A DNA stretch of 64,000 nt, taken from the NCBI GenBank assembly GCA_934202965.1, contig CAKPYN010000001.1, positions 62,001 through 126,000 on the forward strand, written 5' to 3'. Shown here piece by piece: positions 33,554 through 41,804 of the stretch (position 1 is the first letter of the stretch; every line of letters begins with the position of its first letter). A program made the position numbers and the translations under genes. The DNA is from an uncultured Megasphaera sp. (GTDB lineage: Bacteria > Bacillota > Negativicutes > Veillonellales > Megasphaeraceae). The notes beneath the pieces are model-generated. The model had not been told where the DNA came from. It was given only the letters and a program-made list of their open reading frames with translations, and made no database searches.

Positions 33554-35107
33554 TTATTCTATCGCGTTTACGAGAGCGGCAAATTCATTTTGATGTTCTG
33601 GATACCATGTAGTAAAAGGCTGCCCAGCTTTTTGCAACGTATCTGCTAGTTTGGTTAAGAACGCAGGAATGTTATCTTCCGTAATAACGCCGATTTGGGT
33701 TCCCAGTTTTTCTTTGGTAGCCACATAAGAACCGCCGGCTAGGATGGCAAAGGCAGGCTGCATCGCATCGCCAATTTTTTTGGCAGCACCGCGCAATCCA
33801 ATAGCACCGATTTGTGGTGTGCCGCAGGAAGCCGGGCAGCCGGAAATGTGCAGTTGCGGCAAGAGAGACGTATTTACCTGATTTTCGTGCAAGACGGTGA
33901 TAGTGTGGAGCAACATGGCATGTGAATTACGCAGCCCCTGCTGACAGATGGCTGCACCAATGCAGCATACAGATGATTCAAAGGTGTTTTTGGCTGTATC
34001 TGTTTCGGTAATGGCAGCAGCTTTGGTAGCTTCTTCGGCTGTCAAGTTGATAGCATAGAGTGTTTCATCAGAATTCATGCGGATTTCTGCGCCATCGATG
34101 GTTGCTAAATATTGCAGCAAACGAAGGAAAACATCGCAATCCGGTGTACCGGCAATGGGATGATACGAAACATAATACAAGTTTTCCTGTTTTTGGGGAT
34201 GAATCCGCGGGTTTGTCGGAGTGGCAGCAGCCGGTGCGGTTTTGGTAATCGGCGTGGCAACAGGCGTAATGTCCAAATCTTTTTCTTCGGCTTGGGTTAA
34301 ATATGTCTGGAAAATGCGTCGGAATTCGTCGTCCCCTAAATTGGTTGGCATGAATCGAGAACGGGCTTTGGCACGATTGGTATAGTCGCCATATTTCATG
34401 AAGATTTGGGCGAAGGCATCAATGTAGTAGAGAATCTTTGTCGGGTATACGTTTTCCGCAACTTTGATGCCTAGACGGGGATTGGAAGCCCCTAAGCCGC
34501 CGGCAGCATAGACATCGAAGGTGCCGTTTTTCTTAGCCAAGAAGCCTAAATCCTTAAATGTAGCATGGCCTTCATTATCTGTCCCGTTGGAAAAACCAAT
34601 TTTATATTTCCGAGGTAAATGAAGCTGTGGAATCAGCGTAATGGCATAGCTGGCAGCTGCATCTACATAAGGAGAAATGTCGAAATATTCTTTCGGATCG
34701 ACACCGCGCAAGGGACTAGCCGTAACGTTGCGGGGATTGTCGCCACCGCCGCCGGCACAGTAAATATCTTGGTCAAAACATTCTTGATATAAAGAAAGAA
34801 TATCATTACCGTTGAGTTTATGGTACTGAATGGCTTGGCCTGTCGTAAAATGTACGAGTGATACATGGTATTTTTCCAAGGCTTCAGCAAGAAATTGGAT
34901 TTGCTTTTTGGTAATCAAGCCGCCGGAAAAGCGCATGCGAACCATACCTGTTTTACCGCCGCGTTCGGCATAGCTGCCGAATTTACCGGAAATGCCTTTA
35001 TATTTGCTGGCAGGCAGTTCCTGATGGAAGAAGGCATGACAAGCAGCTTCAAATTCCGGATAGGCGTTTTTCAGTGTTTTTTTTGTGTCTTCTGAGATAG
35101 AAATCAT
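33554..35107 (-). CDS. Siroheme nitrite/sulfite reductase, single-subunit type
   Basis: 517 aa. Two ferredoxin-like/siroheme half-domain repeats. Siroheme and [4Fe-4S] ligands: CxxxxxC in CCIGAAICQQGLRNSHAML and CxxxC in HISGCPASCGTPQIGAIGLR. The first half has GISGKFGSYAERGGKTGMVR, ARG-type CAGGGGDNPRNVTASPLRGV. It reduces sulfite to sulfide (or nitrite to ammonia). Which one cannot be read from sequence. A Pro/Ala/Thr-rich linker (TKTAPAAATPTNPRI) sits near residue 290. AGAGGGG precedes the ATG. Sulfite reduction would fit the adjacent metNIQ and the sulfur genes at 47 kb. Confidence 0.85.
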   Translation of the reverse strand: MISISEDTKKTLKNAYPEFEAACHAFFHQELPASKYKGISGKFGSYAERGGKTGMVRMRFSGGLITKKQIQFLAEALEKYHVSLVHFTTGQAIQYHKLNGNDILSLYQECFDQDIYCAGGGGDNPRNVTASPLRGVDPKEYFDISPYVDAAASYAITLIPQLHLPRKYKIGFSNGTDNEGHATFKDLGFLAKKNGTFDVYAAGGLGASNPRLGIKVAENVYPTKILYYIDAFAQIFMKYGDYTNRAKARSRFMPTNLGDDEFRRIFQTYLTQAEEKDLDITPVATPITKTAPAAATPTNPRIHPQKQENLYYVSYHPIAGTPDCDVFLRLLQYLATIDGAEIRMNSDETLYAINLTAEEATKAAAITETDTAKNTFESSVCCIGAAICQQGLRNSHAMLLHTITVLHENQVNTSLLPQLHISGCPASCGTPQIGAIGLRGAAKKIGDAMQPAFAILAGGSYVATKEKLGTQIGVITEDNIPAFLTKLADTLQKAGQPFTTWYPEHQNEFAALVNAIE

Positions 35108-35184
35108 TCTAAAACCCCTCTTTCATGATATATAATCATACTAAATGTATTGTACCAAATCTTACGTTATTTTTTAAGTCTTGT

Positions 35185-35223
35185 AAAAAAATAACTGTCC
35201 CGCATTGGAACAGTTATTTTTTT
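35185..35223 (-). terminator. Terminator after metQ
   Basis: AAAAAAATAACTGT (35185-35198) and ACAGTTATTTTTTT (35210-35223), T-rich on both strands. It separates metQ from the sulfite reductase gene downstream. Confidence 0.85.
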
Positions 35224-35227
35224 CGCT

Positions 35228-36058
35228 TTAAAATGCCGGAATCAAGGCGCCTTTAAAGTGTTCTTCGATGTACTTCTTGATGGTGTCGCTTTGGTAAATA
35301 GCGAGGATTTTTTGCAGTGTCGGATTTTGAACATCATCTTGATGAACGGCCAAAATGTTGGCATACGGAGAATCTTTGTCTTCCCGTAAGATAGCGTCAT
35401 GAACAGGGTCTAATCCGGCATCCATGGCAAAATTGGTGTTGATAGCCGCAAAGGTGACGTCATCCAAAGAACGAGGAATCTGAGCTGCTTCCAATTCTTT
35501 GATCTGCAAGTGTTTTGGATTTTCGGCAACGTCTGTTGCTGTTGGATATTTAACGCCATCTTTAACTTTAATCAAACCGGCCTGCTGGAGAAGTAAAATA
35601 CCGCGGGCACCGTTGGTCGGATCGTTTGGCACGGCAACGGTGTCGCCGTCTTTGATTTCATCAAGACTTTTGATTTTGTGAGAATATAAGCCGATAGGAG
35701 CAATGATCGTATTACCGATAGATGCAATTTTCAAGCCTTTGTCTTTAACCAAATTATCCATAAACGGTTTATGTTGATACGAGTTGATGTCAATTTCTTT
35801 ATTGGACAAAGCGACATCGGGTGTGACATAATCAGAAAATTCCATAATACGAATGGTAATGCCTTGTTTAGCAGCTTCTTTTTTTACTTCTTCTGCAATT
35901 TCGGCTTGAGGTCCCGGCGTAACGCCCAGGGTAACTTCTTTCTTTTCTTGCTGGGCTTTGGTGTTGTTACTGTTGTCTGTACTGCCGCATCCGGCAGCAA
36001 ACAGGCAAAGAGCGGCAACAGCGGTGAAAGCACAGGCTTTTTTCCAAATGGATTTCAT
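35228..36058 (-). CDS. metQ: D-methionine ABC transporter substrate-binding lipoprotein
   Basis: 276 aa. Lipoprotein signal with lipobox AAGC (TAVAALCLFAAGCGSTDN). NLPA-family body: EVTLGVTPGPQAEIAEEV-like start, NSYQHKPFMDNLVKDKGLKI, GDTVAVPNDPTNGARGILLL, and FAAINTNFAMDAGLDPVHDA. It captures methionine for MetNI. It is the third gene of metN-metI-metQ under an S-box riboswitch. AAAAGGAG precedes the ATG. Confidence 0.93.
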   Translation of the reverse strand: MKSIWKKACAFTAVAALCLFAAGCGSTDNSNNTKAQQEKKEVTLGVTPGPQAEIAEEVKKEAAKQGITIRIMEFSDYVTPDVALSNKEIDINSYQHKPFMDNLVKDKGLKIASIGNTIIAPIGLYSHKIKSLDEIKDGDTVAVPNDPTNGARGILLLQQAGLIKVKDGVKYPTATDVAENPKHLQIKELEAAQIPRSLDDVTFAAINTNFAMDAGLDPVHDAILREDKDSPYANILAVHQDDVQNPTLQKILAIYQSDTIKKYIEEHFKGALIPAF

Positions 36059-36110
36059 GTTGCATAACTCCTTTTAATATAGAACGCGATAGAACTAAAA
36101 TGACGCTGTA

Positions 36111-36764
36111 TTAGCGTTTATTTTTCTTGCGGGATGCAAAATCACCGCAAGCCTGAATGAGATTGACGACAACAATCAAGATGATGATGGTTGCCAGCAT
36201 GACATCGGCACGGAACCGCTGGTAGCCGTAGCGGATGGCAATATCCCCAAGACCGCCGCCGCCGATGGCACCTGCCATAGCCGATGCACCAATTAAGTTG
36301 ACGATGAGGACAGTAATATTATTGATAATTGTTGGCAAAGCTTCCGGAATCAATACTTTGCGAATAATTTGAAACGGTGTAGCACCCATCGATTCAGCTG
36401 CTTCGACGAGTCCAAAATCGACTTCGCGGATAGACGTTTCTACGAGACGGCTGAGAAAAGGAATAGCAACAATCGTCAGCGGTACACAGGCAGCTGTTGT
36501 ACCGATGGATGTGCCGGCAATGATACGTGTCAATGGAATGATAGCAACCATCAAAATGATGAACGGGATGGAACGGATAATATTGACGATCGTGCCGAGG
36601 ACACTGTTGATAACGCGATTTTCCAAAATATGGCCTTTACTGGTCGTTACTAAGGTAATACCGAGAGGAATACCGATAATGGCGGCAATCACAGTGGAAA
36701 CCGATACCATAAATACCGTTTCTTGAATGCCTTGAAACATTAATTTAATGATTTCTTGGGACAT
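36111..36764 (-). CDS. metI: Methionine ABC transporter permease
   Basis: 217 aa with five membrane helices. EAA loop EVDFGLVEAAESMGATPFQI that contacts the ATPase MetN. Other parts (NSVLGTIVNIIRSIPFIILM; LIGASAMAGAIGGGGLGDIA then IRYGYQRF) are typical of MetI. Its ATG lies inside the end of metN (20-base overlap). Inner membrane. Confidence 0.95.
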   Translation of the reverse strand: MSQEIIKLMFQGIQETVFMVSVSTVIAAIIGIPLGITLVTTSKGHILENRVINSVLGTIVNIIRSIPFIILMVAIIPLTRIIAGTSIGTTAACVPLTIVAIPFLSRLVETSIREVDFGLVEAAESMGATPFQIIRKVLIPEALPTIINNITVLIVNLIGASAMAGAIGGGGLGDIAIRYGYQRFRADVMLATIIILIVVVNLIQACGDFASRKKNKR

Positions 36765-37788
36765 AACCTAAAACCTCACTTCCAACAGGTAATTCTTTAA
36801 TATATGCGAACGCTTTGGCTTGTGCTTCCATATCGCCCATGACGACGACAATCAAATACCCGAACGGTTCGTCCTGGATATAGTCGATATTGCCGTATAA
36901 TACGCTAACATACGTATGGAATTTTTCGACGATAGAAGCGACAATCGGATCGTTCGTTTCTTTGCCTTTAAAGCGAAGACGAACCAGCATATCGTATCCC
37001 GGTGCAGGCTGGTCGGTAATGCCCATTTTTTTGATGCCTGCCGGCAGTTCCATATTAATAATGGATTTAACGAAATCCTTCATCGTCTGCGACTGGGGAT
37101 TGGTAAATACATCAACGACGCGGCCTTGTTCTTTAATGACGCCGCCTTCGATAACAGCTACGCGGTCGCAGATTTCTTTAATAACGGCCATTTCGTGCGT
37201 AATGATGACAATCGTAATGCCGAGACGTTTGTTGATATCTTGAAGCAGTTCCAAAATTGCTTTGGTCGTCTGCGGGTCCAGGGCAGATGTTGCTTCGTCA
37301 CACAGCAAAATCTTCGGATCACTGGCCAAGGCTCTGGCAATGCCGACACGTTGTTTTTGACCACCTGAAAGCTGGGATGGATAGTTGTACTGCCGTTCCG
37401 TCAGGCCGACGAGTTCCAACAAATCAGCTACTTTTTTATGGATAGCTTCTTTCGATGCGCCGATTAGTTCGAGCGGGAAAGCAATGTTGTCAAAGACTGT
37501 ACGGGATGAAAGCAAATTGAAATGCTGAAAGATCATGCCAATATTTTTGCGTTCTGCCCGCAATTCCGAGTCAGACATGTTTGTCATGTTTTTGTCATCA
37601 ATGATGACATTACCGCTCGTCGGATGTTCCAGCATGTTAATGCAGCGGACGAGGGTCGATTTACCGGCACCGCTTTTGCCGATAATACCAAAAATTTCAC
37701 CGTCGCCAATGGTCAGGTTGACACCTTTTAAGGCATGCACTTGAGCTTTGCCATCATAGGTTTTGGTAATATTTTCCAATTTAATCAC
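36745..37788 (-). CDS. metN: Methionine ABC transporter ATP-binding protein
   Basis: 347 aa. Walker A GKSGAGKST, signature LSGGQKQRVGIARAL, Walker B LLCDEATSALDP, switch ITHEMAVI. A C-terminal NIL domain (~residues 265-347, MLVRLRFKGKETNDPIVASI onward) senses methionine and trans-inhibits transport. AAGGAG precedes the ATG. First gene of metNIQ; transcription passes through the S-box riboswitch and its terminator. Confidence 0.95.
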   Translation of the reverse strand: MIKLENITKTYDGKAQVHALKGVNLTIGDGEIFGIIGKSGAGKSTLVRCINMLEHPTSGNVIIDDKNMTNMSDSELRAERKNIGMIFQHFNLLSSRTVFDNIAFPLELIGASKEAIHKKVADLLELVGLTERQYNYPSQLSGGQKQRVGIARALASDPKILLCDEATSALDPQTTKAILELLQDINKRLGITIVIITHEMAVIKEICDRVAVIEGGVIKEQGRVVDVFTNPQSQTMKDFVKSIINMELPAGIKKMGITDQPAPGYDMLVRLRFKGKETNDPIVASIVEKFHTYVSVLYGNIDYIQDEPFGYLIVVVMGDMEAQAKAFAYIKELPVGSEVLGYVPRNH

Positions 37789-37815
37789 AATATCAACTCC
37801 TTGGTATAGTTACAA

Positions 37816-37845
37816 CAAAAAAGGCCGTCAACAGATGACAGCCTC
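37816..37845 (-). terminator. S-box-controlled terminator upstream of metN
   Basis: On the minus strand AGGCTGTCA, loop TCTGT, TGACGGCCT with one G-U pair, then T residues. Expression platform of the riboswitch. Confidence 0.8.
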
Positions 37846-37864
37846 ATATTTTATGTATGTTCGC

Positions 37865-37962
37865 TTCATCTGCCGGAACAATCCGTTGGAATTGGCACCT
37901 TCCCAGCTAACGGGGGTTGCCGCAGCGTCATAGGGCCAGTCCCTCAGCTGCTCTGGATGAAC
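37865..37962 (-). ncRNA. SAM-I (S-box) riboswitch upstream of metNIQ
   Basis: Read on the minus strand: P1 TTCATC ... GATGAA, then AGAGCAGCTGAGGGACTGGC, CCTATGACGCTGCGGCAACC and AGGTGCCAATTCC, the conserved S-box core. Followed by a terminator, so S-adenosylmethionine should switch off methionine import. Confidence 0.93.
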
Positions 37963-37985
37963 TCAATATCTTGTTGTTGTCCTAT

Positions 37986-38014
37986 ATCTTAGCACTACTA
38001 AGAGAGATTGTCAA
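37986..38014 (-). promoter_or_regulatory. metNIQ promoter
   Basis: Minus strand TTGACA (38014-38009), 17-base spacer, TAAGAT (37991-37986), shortly before the riboswitch. The other part of this 392-base gap (38015-38180) holds the divergent promoter region of the next gene, with TATAAT at 38129-38134. Confidence 0.75.
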
Positions 38015-38180
38015 ATAGGAAGAGAAAAATTATTTGCAGTAAGTTTTTGTTTTGTTTAGTAAATCGTTAGAATTAGGGAGTAGTATAAATAAAGCAACAG
38101 AAAGTTAGTGTATTTAGTGTATTTATAGTATAATAAAAAAATATGCATGCTGGCGTGCACAGGGAAAATCAGGTGATACC

Positions 38181-38936
38181 ATGAAGCATAGCAATGTATG
38201 GATTGTAAGACGAATGTGTTTTGGTGCGATGATTGTATCGGTTTGGATACTAGCGTGTGTCATGGCAACCGGTATCGGTATAGCGCGCATTGTATTGCCG
38301 GGCCAGTCTTGGCAGGCAGATATGATGAGCTTCATAGCAACAGAAAGCAGTCCGCAAGGCGCGATTCAATTTGAACTGGGCAGACTGCGTATGTATGCTG
38401 ATACGTATAAGCAAGGACAGAATGAGGATATACAGGATTGTTCTCAGATTTTAGAAGCCCAAGGCATTACAGTAGCCGTATCTCAAGACGGCCGGCTAGT
38501 GTATGCTACATCCGGCAGCGACCCATCGCAGACCGTCGCAGGGGTAGAAAAAAGCTTGTCTTGGCAGCCAAGAGGAAGCGATACGGCAAAACCGGATATG
38601 GATACGGCGGCCATGTTGTGGAAAGACAATACCTTAGCCTATCAATATATATCACGTAAAACAGGTGTACAGGTAGCCGTCCTAAGTCATGCGGCAATAC
38701 CGATGTTTCGTGAATATAAAGGCTTGTATCCATTGCGCATGCAAAAAACATGGGTCTGTTTGTTTGTTGCTTGGCTCGGTTTAAGCGGCGTACTCGTATG
38801 GATTGTCTTGTCCAAACGGTTTATGCGGCATATGCTGCCATATGTACAACTGTATTGCAATGCACAGACGAATAGTACATCATGCGGCAGTCCTCATGTT
38901 CTCGGCAATGACCAGCATACGTCCCGGCATACCTGA
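38181..38936 (+). CDS. Sensor-like membrane protein without an output domain
   Basis: 251 aa from ATG 38181 (AGGTGA upstream). Two membrane helices, MIVSVWILACVMATGIGIAR near the start and CLFVAWLGLSGVLVWIVLSK near residue 195, enclose a ~145-residue extracytoplasmic domain (QGITVAVSQDGRLVYATSGS, a PAS/dCACHE-like strand pattern). This is the front half of a sensor histidine kinase, but the protein stops ~35 residues after helix 2 with no HAMP or kinase domain. No response regulator is nearby. It is a truncated kinase, or a stand-alone sensor coupled to the glycosyltransferase 43 bases downstream. Family not recognised. Confidence 0.55.
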   Translation: MKHSNVWIVRRMCFGAMIVSVWILACVMATGIGIARIVLPGQSWQADMMSFIATESSPQGAIQFELGRLRMYADTYKQGQNEDIQDCSQILEAQGITVAVSQDGRLVYATSGSDPSQTVAGVEKSLSWQPRGSDTAKPDMDTAAMLWKDNTLAYQYISRKTGVQVAVLSHAAIPMFREYKGLYPLRMQKTWVCLFVAWLGLSGVLVWIVLSKRFMRHMLPYVQLYCNAQTNSTSCGSPHVLGNDQHTSRHT

Positions 38937-38978
38937 TGGTAAACCACGGCATACTGTAAGAGAAAGGAAGAACGTATT

Positions 38979-40478
38979 GTGAAATTTATATGGAAACGCT
39001 CTTATTATATATGGATAGTAGGCATACTCGCCACAGTGATCTGCTTTTTTGGAAATTCCCAGGTTATGGTGACAGATCCTGTAGAGTCCAATTATGTATT
39101 GACGGCGAAAGAGATGATGACAGCCGGCGATTATATGTCACCGCGGATTTTTGGCCATTATTGGTATGATAAGCCGATTTTCTTTTACTGGGAGTTGCTG
39201 GCGGCGTTTTCGCTGTTTGGCGTGAATGATTTTGCAGCCCGATTTTTTTCGGCTCTGTTTGGTGTATTGGGTATTTTGCTTACGTATGTCTTTGCGGCTC
39301 GCATATATGATAAAAAGACGGGATGTACGGCAGCGCTGGTTCTTTTGACATCACTGGAATATTTCTATATATCCAAAGCGATTATTACGGATATGACACT
39401 GTTTGTCTTGTTTGCAGCTACGTTAATTTGCTTTTATATTGCCTATAGTGAGGAAAAAACAAAATGGTACTATTGGGCATATATCTGCTCCGCGTTGGCT
39501 GTCCTGACGAAAGGGCCAGTCGGGTTGGTGCAGCCGGGACTTATTATTATTTTATTCTTGGCATGGCGGCATGATTTACCGGCATTATGGACCAAGATTA
39601 AATTGGGTTCGGGTCTTTTGTTGTTTGTGCTGATTGCCGGTGTATGGTATGGCCCGATGTATATGATGCATGGCGGTGATTTTGTCCTCAATTTTTTAGG
39701 GGTTCATAATGTGCTGCGGGCTACGGAATCGGAACATCCTCAATTTAATGTATGGTATTACTATACATGTATTTTTCTTATCGGATTTTTTCCTTGGGTA
39801 CTGACGCTACCGTTGGCATGGAAACGCTATCATGCCTGGCAGTGGTTCAAACAGGTGACAGCGCAAATCCGTGCGACTCACCGGCTGCCGCAGTGGGATA
39901 TGCGTCAGCAGTTTTTAATCACTTGGGCTGTGGTGGTTTTCGTTTTTTACCAATGCGTCGCGACGAAATATCCGACGTATACATTCCCATACATGATACC
40001 CATTGCCATTGGATTTGCGGCGTATTTGAAACATCATGATATGGTCGTACGCTATATTAGCGCCATTAGTATGGCAACGTATTTAATTTTGACCGCTTGG
40101 ATTGCCGTACCGGTATGCCGGGAGATGTCGGCGTATGATGCCGGCCAGGCTGTACAGCATTTGGGCGGTGATGAAGCCTATGTCATTACTTGCGGCAAAC
40201 GCTATCCTGTATCCTTGACGTACTATTCTGGGTATATGGCGAAACGGCTCATCAAACCGGGTGCATTAGATAAGTATCAGCCTAGCGGTCTTAATTGGAA
40301 TGCCAAGAATATGATGCCTTTTATCGAAAGCGACAAGCTGCCAAACGATAAAACTATTATTGCCGTCGTTCATGAAGATGATACCAACGAATTTAAAGAA
40401 ACCACGTCCGGTCAGTGGAATTTGTATCGCCGTGCCGGCAAATGGTTAATTTATACGAAATATTCTTCCTATAATTAG
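38979..40478 (+). CDS. ArnT/PMT-like membrane glycosyltransferase (GT-C fold)
   Basis: 499 aa from GTG 38979 (GAAAGGAAG upstream), about twelve membrane helices. Signatures: after helix 1, VMVTDPVESNYVLTAKEMMT with the catalytic-type Asp-Pro-Val-Glu, RIFGHYWYDKPIFFYWELLA, AARFFSALFGVLGILLTYVF, ICSALAVLTKGPVGLVQPGL. These match undecaprenyl-phosphate sugar transferases of the ArnT type, which modify lipid A, or related PMT proteins. In a diderm Firmicute, outer-membrane lipid modification is plausible. The sugar and acceptor are unknown. Confidence 0.8.
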   Translation: MKFIWKRSYYIWIVGILATVICFFGNSQVMVTDPVESNYVLTAKEMMTAGDYMSPRIFGHYWYDKPIFFYWELLAAFSLFGVNDFAARFFSALFGVLGILLTYVFAARIYDKKTGCTAALVLLTSLEYFYISKAIITDMTLFVLFAATLICFYIAYSEEKTKWYYWAYICSALAVLTKGPVGLVQPGLIIILFLAWRHDLPALWTKIKLGSGLLLFVLIAGVWYGPMYMMHGGDFVLNFLGVHNVLRATESEHPQFNVWYYYTCIFLIGFFPWVLTLPLAWKRYHAWQWFKQVTAQIRATHRLPQWDMRQQFLITWAVVVFVFYQCVATKYPTYTFPYMIPIAIGFAAYLKHHDMVVRYISAISMATYLILTAWIAVPVCREMSAYDAGQAVQHLGGDEAYVITCGKRYPVSLTYYSGYMAKRLIKPGALDKYQPSGLNWNAKNMMPFIESDKLPNDKTIIAVVHEDDTNEFKETTSGQWNLYRRAGKWLIYTKYSSYN

Positions 40479-40514
40479 GTGCCATAAAAAATTGTATTAC
40501 TCTTGAAAAAGTGC

Positions 40515-40547
40515 TGTTACAGAATTGTAACAAAAACAGGATATACT
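40515..40547 (+). promoter_or_regulatory. Inverted repeat and -10 upstream of the small secreted protein
   Basis: TGTTACA (40515-40521), GAAT, TGTAACA (40526-40532), and TATACT at 40542-40547. No good -35 is present; the repeat lies where it would be, suggesting an activator-dependent or repressed promoter. Confidence 0.45.
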
Positions 40548-40577
40548 TAAAGCATCAAATGACGAGGAGTGATACAT

Positions 40578-40859
40578 ATGATGAAACGTATACAGAAAAT
40601 GACTAAAATGACATTAGTATTGACTATGATGATGACGATGCTCAGTGGTGCTACTGTTGCCGTACAGGCAGCAGATCATCGGCCGCCTCGTCCGCCGCAG
40701 TGGGAAGATCGTTGGGATAACCATCGCGGTGATCGTCCGGATTATCACCGTAATGATCGTAAGAGCAAAGCACAAAAAGATGCTGATGAAGCAAATAAAA
40801 AAGCCAATTGGGCGTTAGGTATTTCAGCGGTTGCAGCGATCATAGCCCTTAGTAAATAA
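40578..40859 (+). CDS. Small exported protein with Arg/His/Asp-rich middle
   Basis: 93 aa from ATG 40578, GAGGAG at about 40563-40568. Signal peptide (TLVLTMMMTMLSGATVAVQA, cut near A-D), a very polar mid part rich in Arg, His, Asp and Pro (HRPPRPPQWEDRWDNHRGDR), then KSKAQKDADEANKKAN and a C-terminal hydrophobic helix (WALGISAVAAIIALSK). The His/Asp content could bind metal, as in RcnB-like proteins, but no family was recognised. It has its own promoter region and a terminator downstream. Confidence 0.6.
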   Translation: MMKRIQKMTKMTLVLTMMMTMLSGATVAVQAADHRPPRPPQWEDRWDNHRGDRPDYHRNDRKSKAQKDADEANKKANWALGISAVAAIIALSK

Positions 40860-40910
40860 TGAGTCTTCCCCAAGGGAAGAAGAAAAACTCCCTTTTAAAT
40901 CTCATACAGC

Positions 40911-40955
40911 AAAACACCCGTATGCAGTAATGTACTGTCATACGGGTGTTTTGTA
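40911..40955. terminator. Bidirectional terminator
   Basis: AAAACACCCGTATG (40911-40924) and CATACGGGTGTTTT (40939-40952), between convergent genes. Confidence 0.9.
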
Positions 40956-41002
40956 TTTTAGAATAATTGTGATGCCTGCGCTTCAGCTATGTGCACTCGA
41001 TA

Positions 41003-41566
41003 TTAGCGAATAAAATTGGTAAAGATTTTATCTTCTGTTTTCGGGGCTTCAATACCAGCTTTTTTACCGGCTTCGATACATTTGAGGACCCAAGCCATGT
41101 TACGGCCTAATATGCGCATAATCTGCAGGCCTTCTTTATCCTGCTGTACTTCTGCCGGCGTGTTGCCGTGTACCATGGGCCAGTAGTTTCCGGCAACGGA
41201 TACCATTTGATGATAGGACAAGTATTTATTTAATACGTCCAGTGTAGCTGTCGTACCGCCGCGGCGGGCTGAAGCGACCGTTGCACCGACTTTATGTACT
41301 AATTCAGCACCAGCTGTACCTGCTAATTTATCCATAAAGGAAATGATTTCACCCGATGGGGAAGCCCAGTATACGGGTGAACCGATAACCAAACCGTCGG
41401 CTGTTTTCATCTTTTCAGCAACGGATGCGACAACATCATCTGTTGGTACGGCATGAACGATTTCTGTATCAATGTCGTTTTCCTGTAAGGCGTTAGCTAC
41501 TTCTGATAAGGCTGTATATGTGCAGCCGGCTTCACGGCGACTGCCGTTTAATAAAATTACTTTCAT
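41003..41566 (-). CDS. Flavodoxin-fold NAD(P)H-dependent FMN reductase-like protein
   Basis: 187 aa. FMN phosphate loop LNGSRREAGCTYTAL at residues ~5-20, then DGLVIGSPVYWASPSGEIIS and VASARRGGTTATLDVLNKYL. This is the iron-sulfur-flavoprotein/NADPH-dependent FMN reductase type; the Cys after the phosphate loop is a single Cys, not the CxxCxxC of Fe-S members. It probably reduces flavin or quinones. GAAGGAGGG precedes the ATG. Monocistronic, convergent with the small secreted gene. Confidence 0.8.
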   Translation of the reverse strand: MKVILLNGSRREAGCTYTALSEVANALQENDIDTEIVHAVPTDDVVASVAEKMKTADGLVIGSPVYWASPSGEIISFMDKLAGTAGAELVHKVGATVASARRGGTTATLDVLNKYLSYHQMVSVAGNYWPMVHGNTPAEVQQDKEGLQIMRILGRNMAWVLKCIEAGKKAGIEAPKTEDKIFTNFIR

Positions 41567-41716
41567 AAAAAAGACCCTCCTTCAAGATGATAATTATAAA
41601 TCTATTGGTAGTATACCATAGAACAAGACAAACGTCTAAATTGTGTTTTGTTTATAGATATTTTATATTTTATGATATAAAAATGTCACAAAATATAAAA
41701 TAATATGAAATAAACA

Positions 41717-41746
41717 TTGCATTTACAGTGATGAATTGCGTATAAT
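41717..41746 (+). promoter_or_regulatory. Promoter of the gluconate operon
   Basis: TTGCAT (41717-41722), 18-base spacer, TATAAT (41741-41746), 58 bases before gntK. The rest of the gap 41567-41716 is AT-rich and holds no gene. Confidence 0.65.
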
Positions 41747-41804
41747 ACAAGTAGCAAACGATACTATCAAAATGTATTGTATATAGAGAGAAAGGATGAA
41801 CAAA

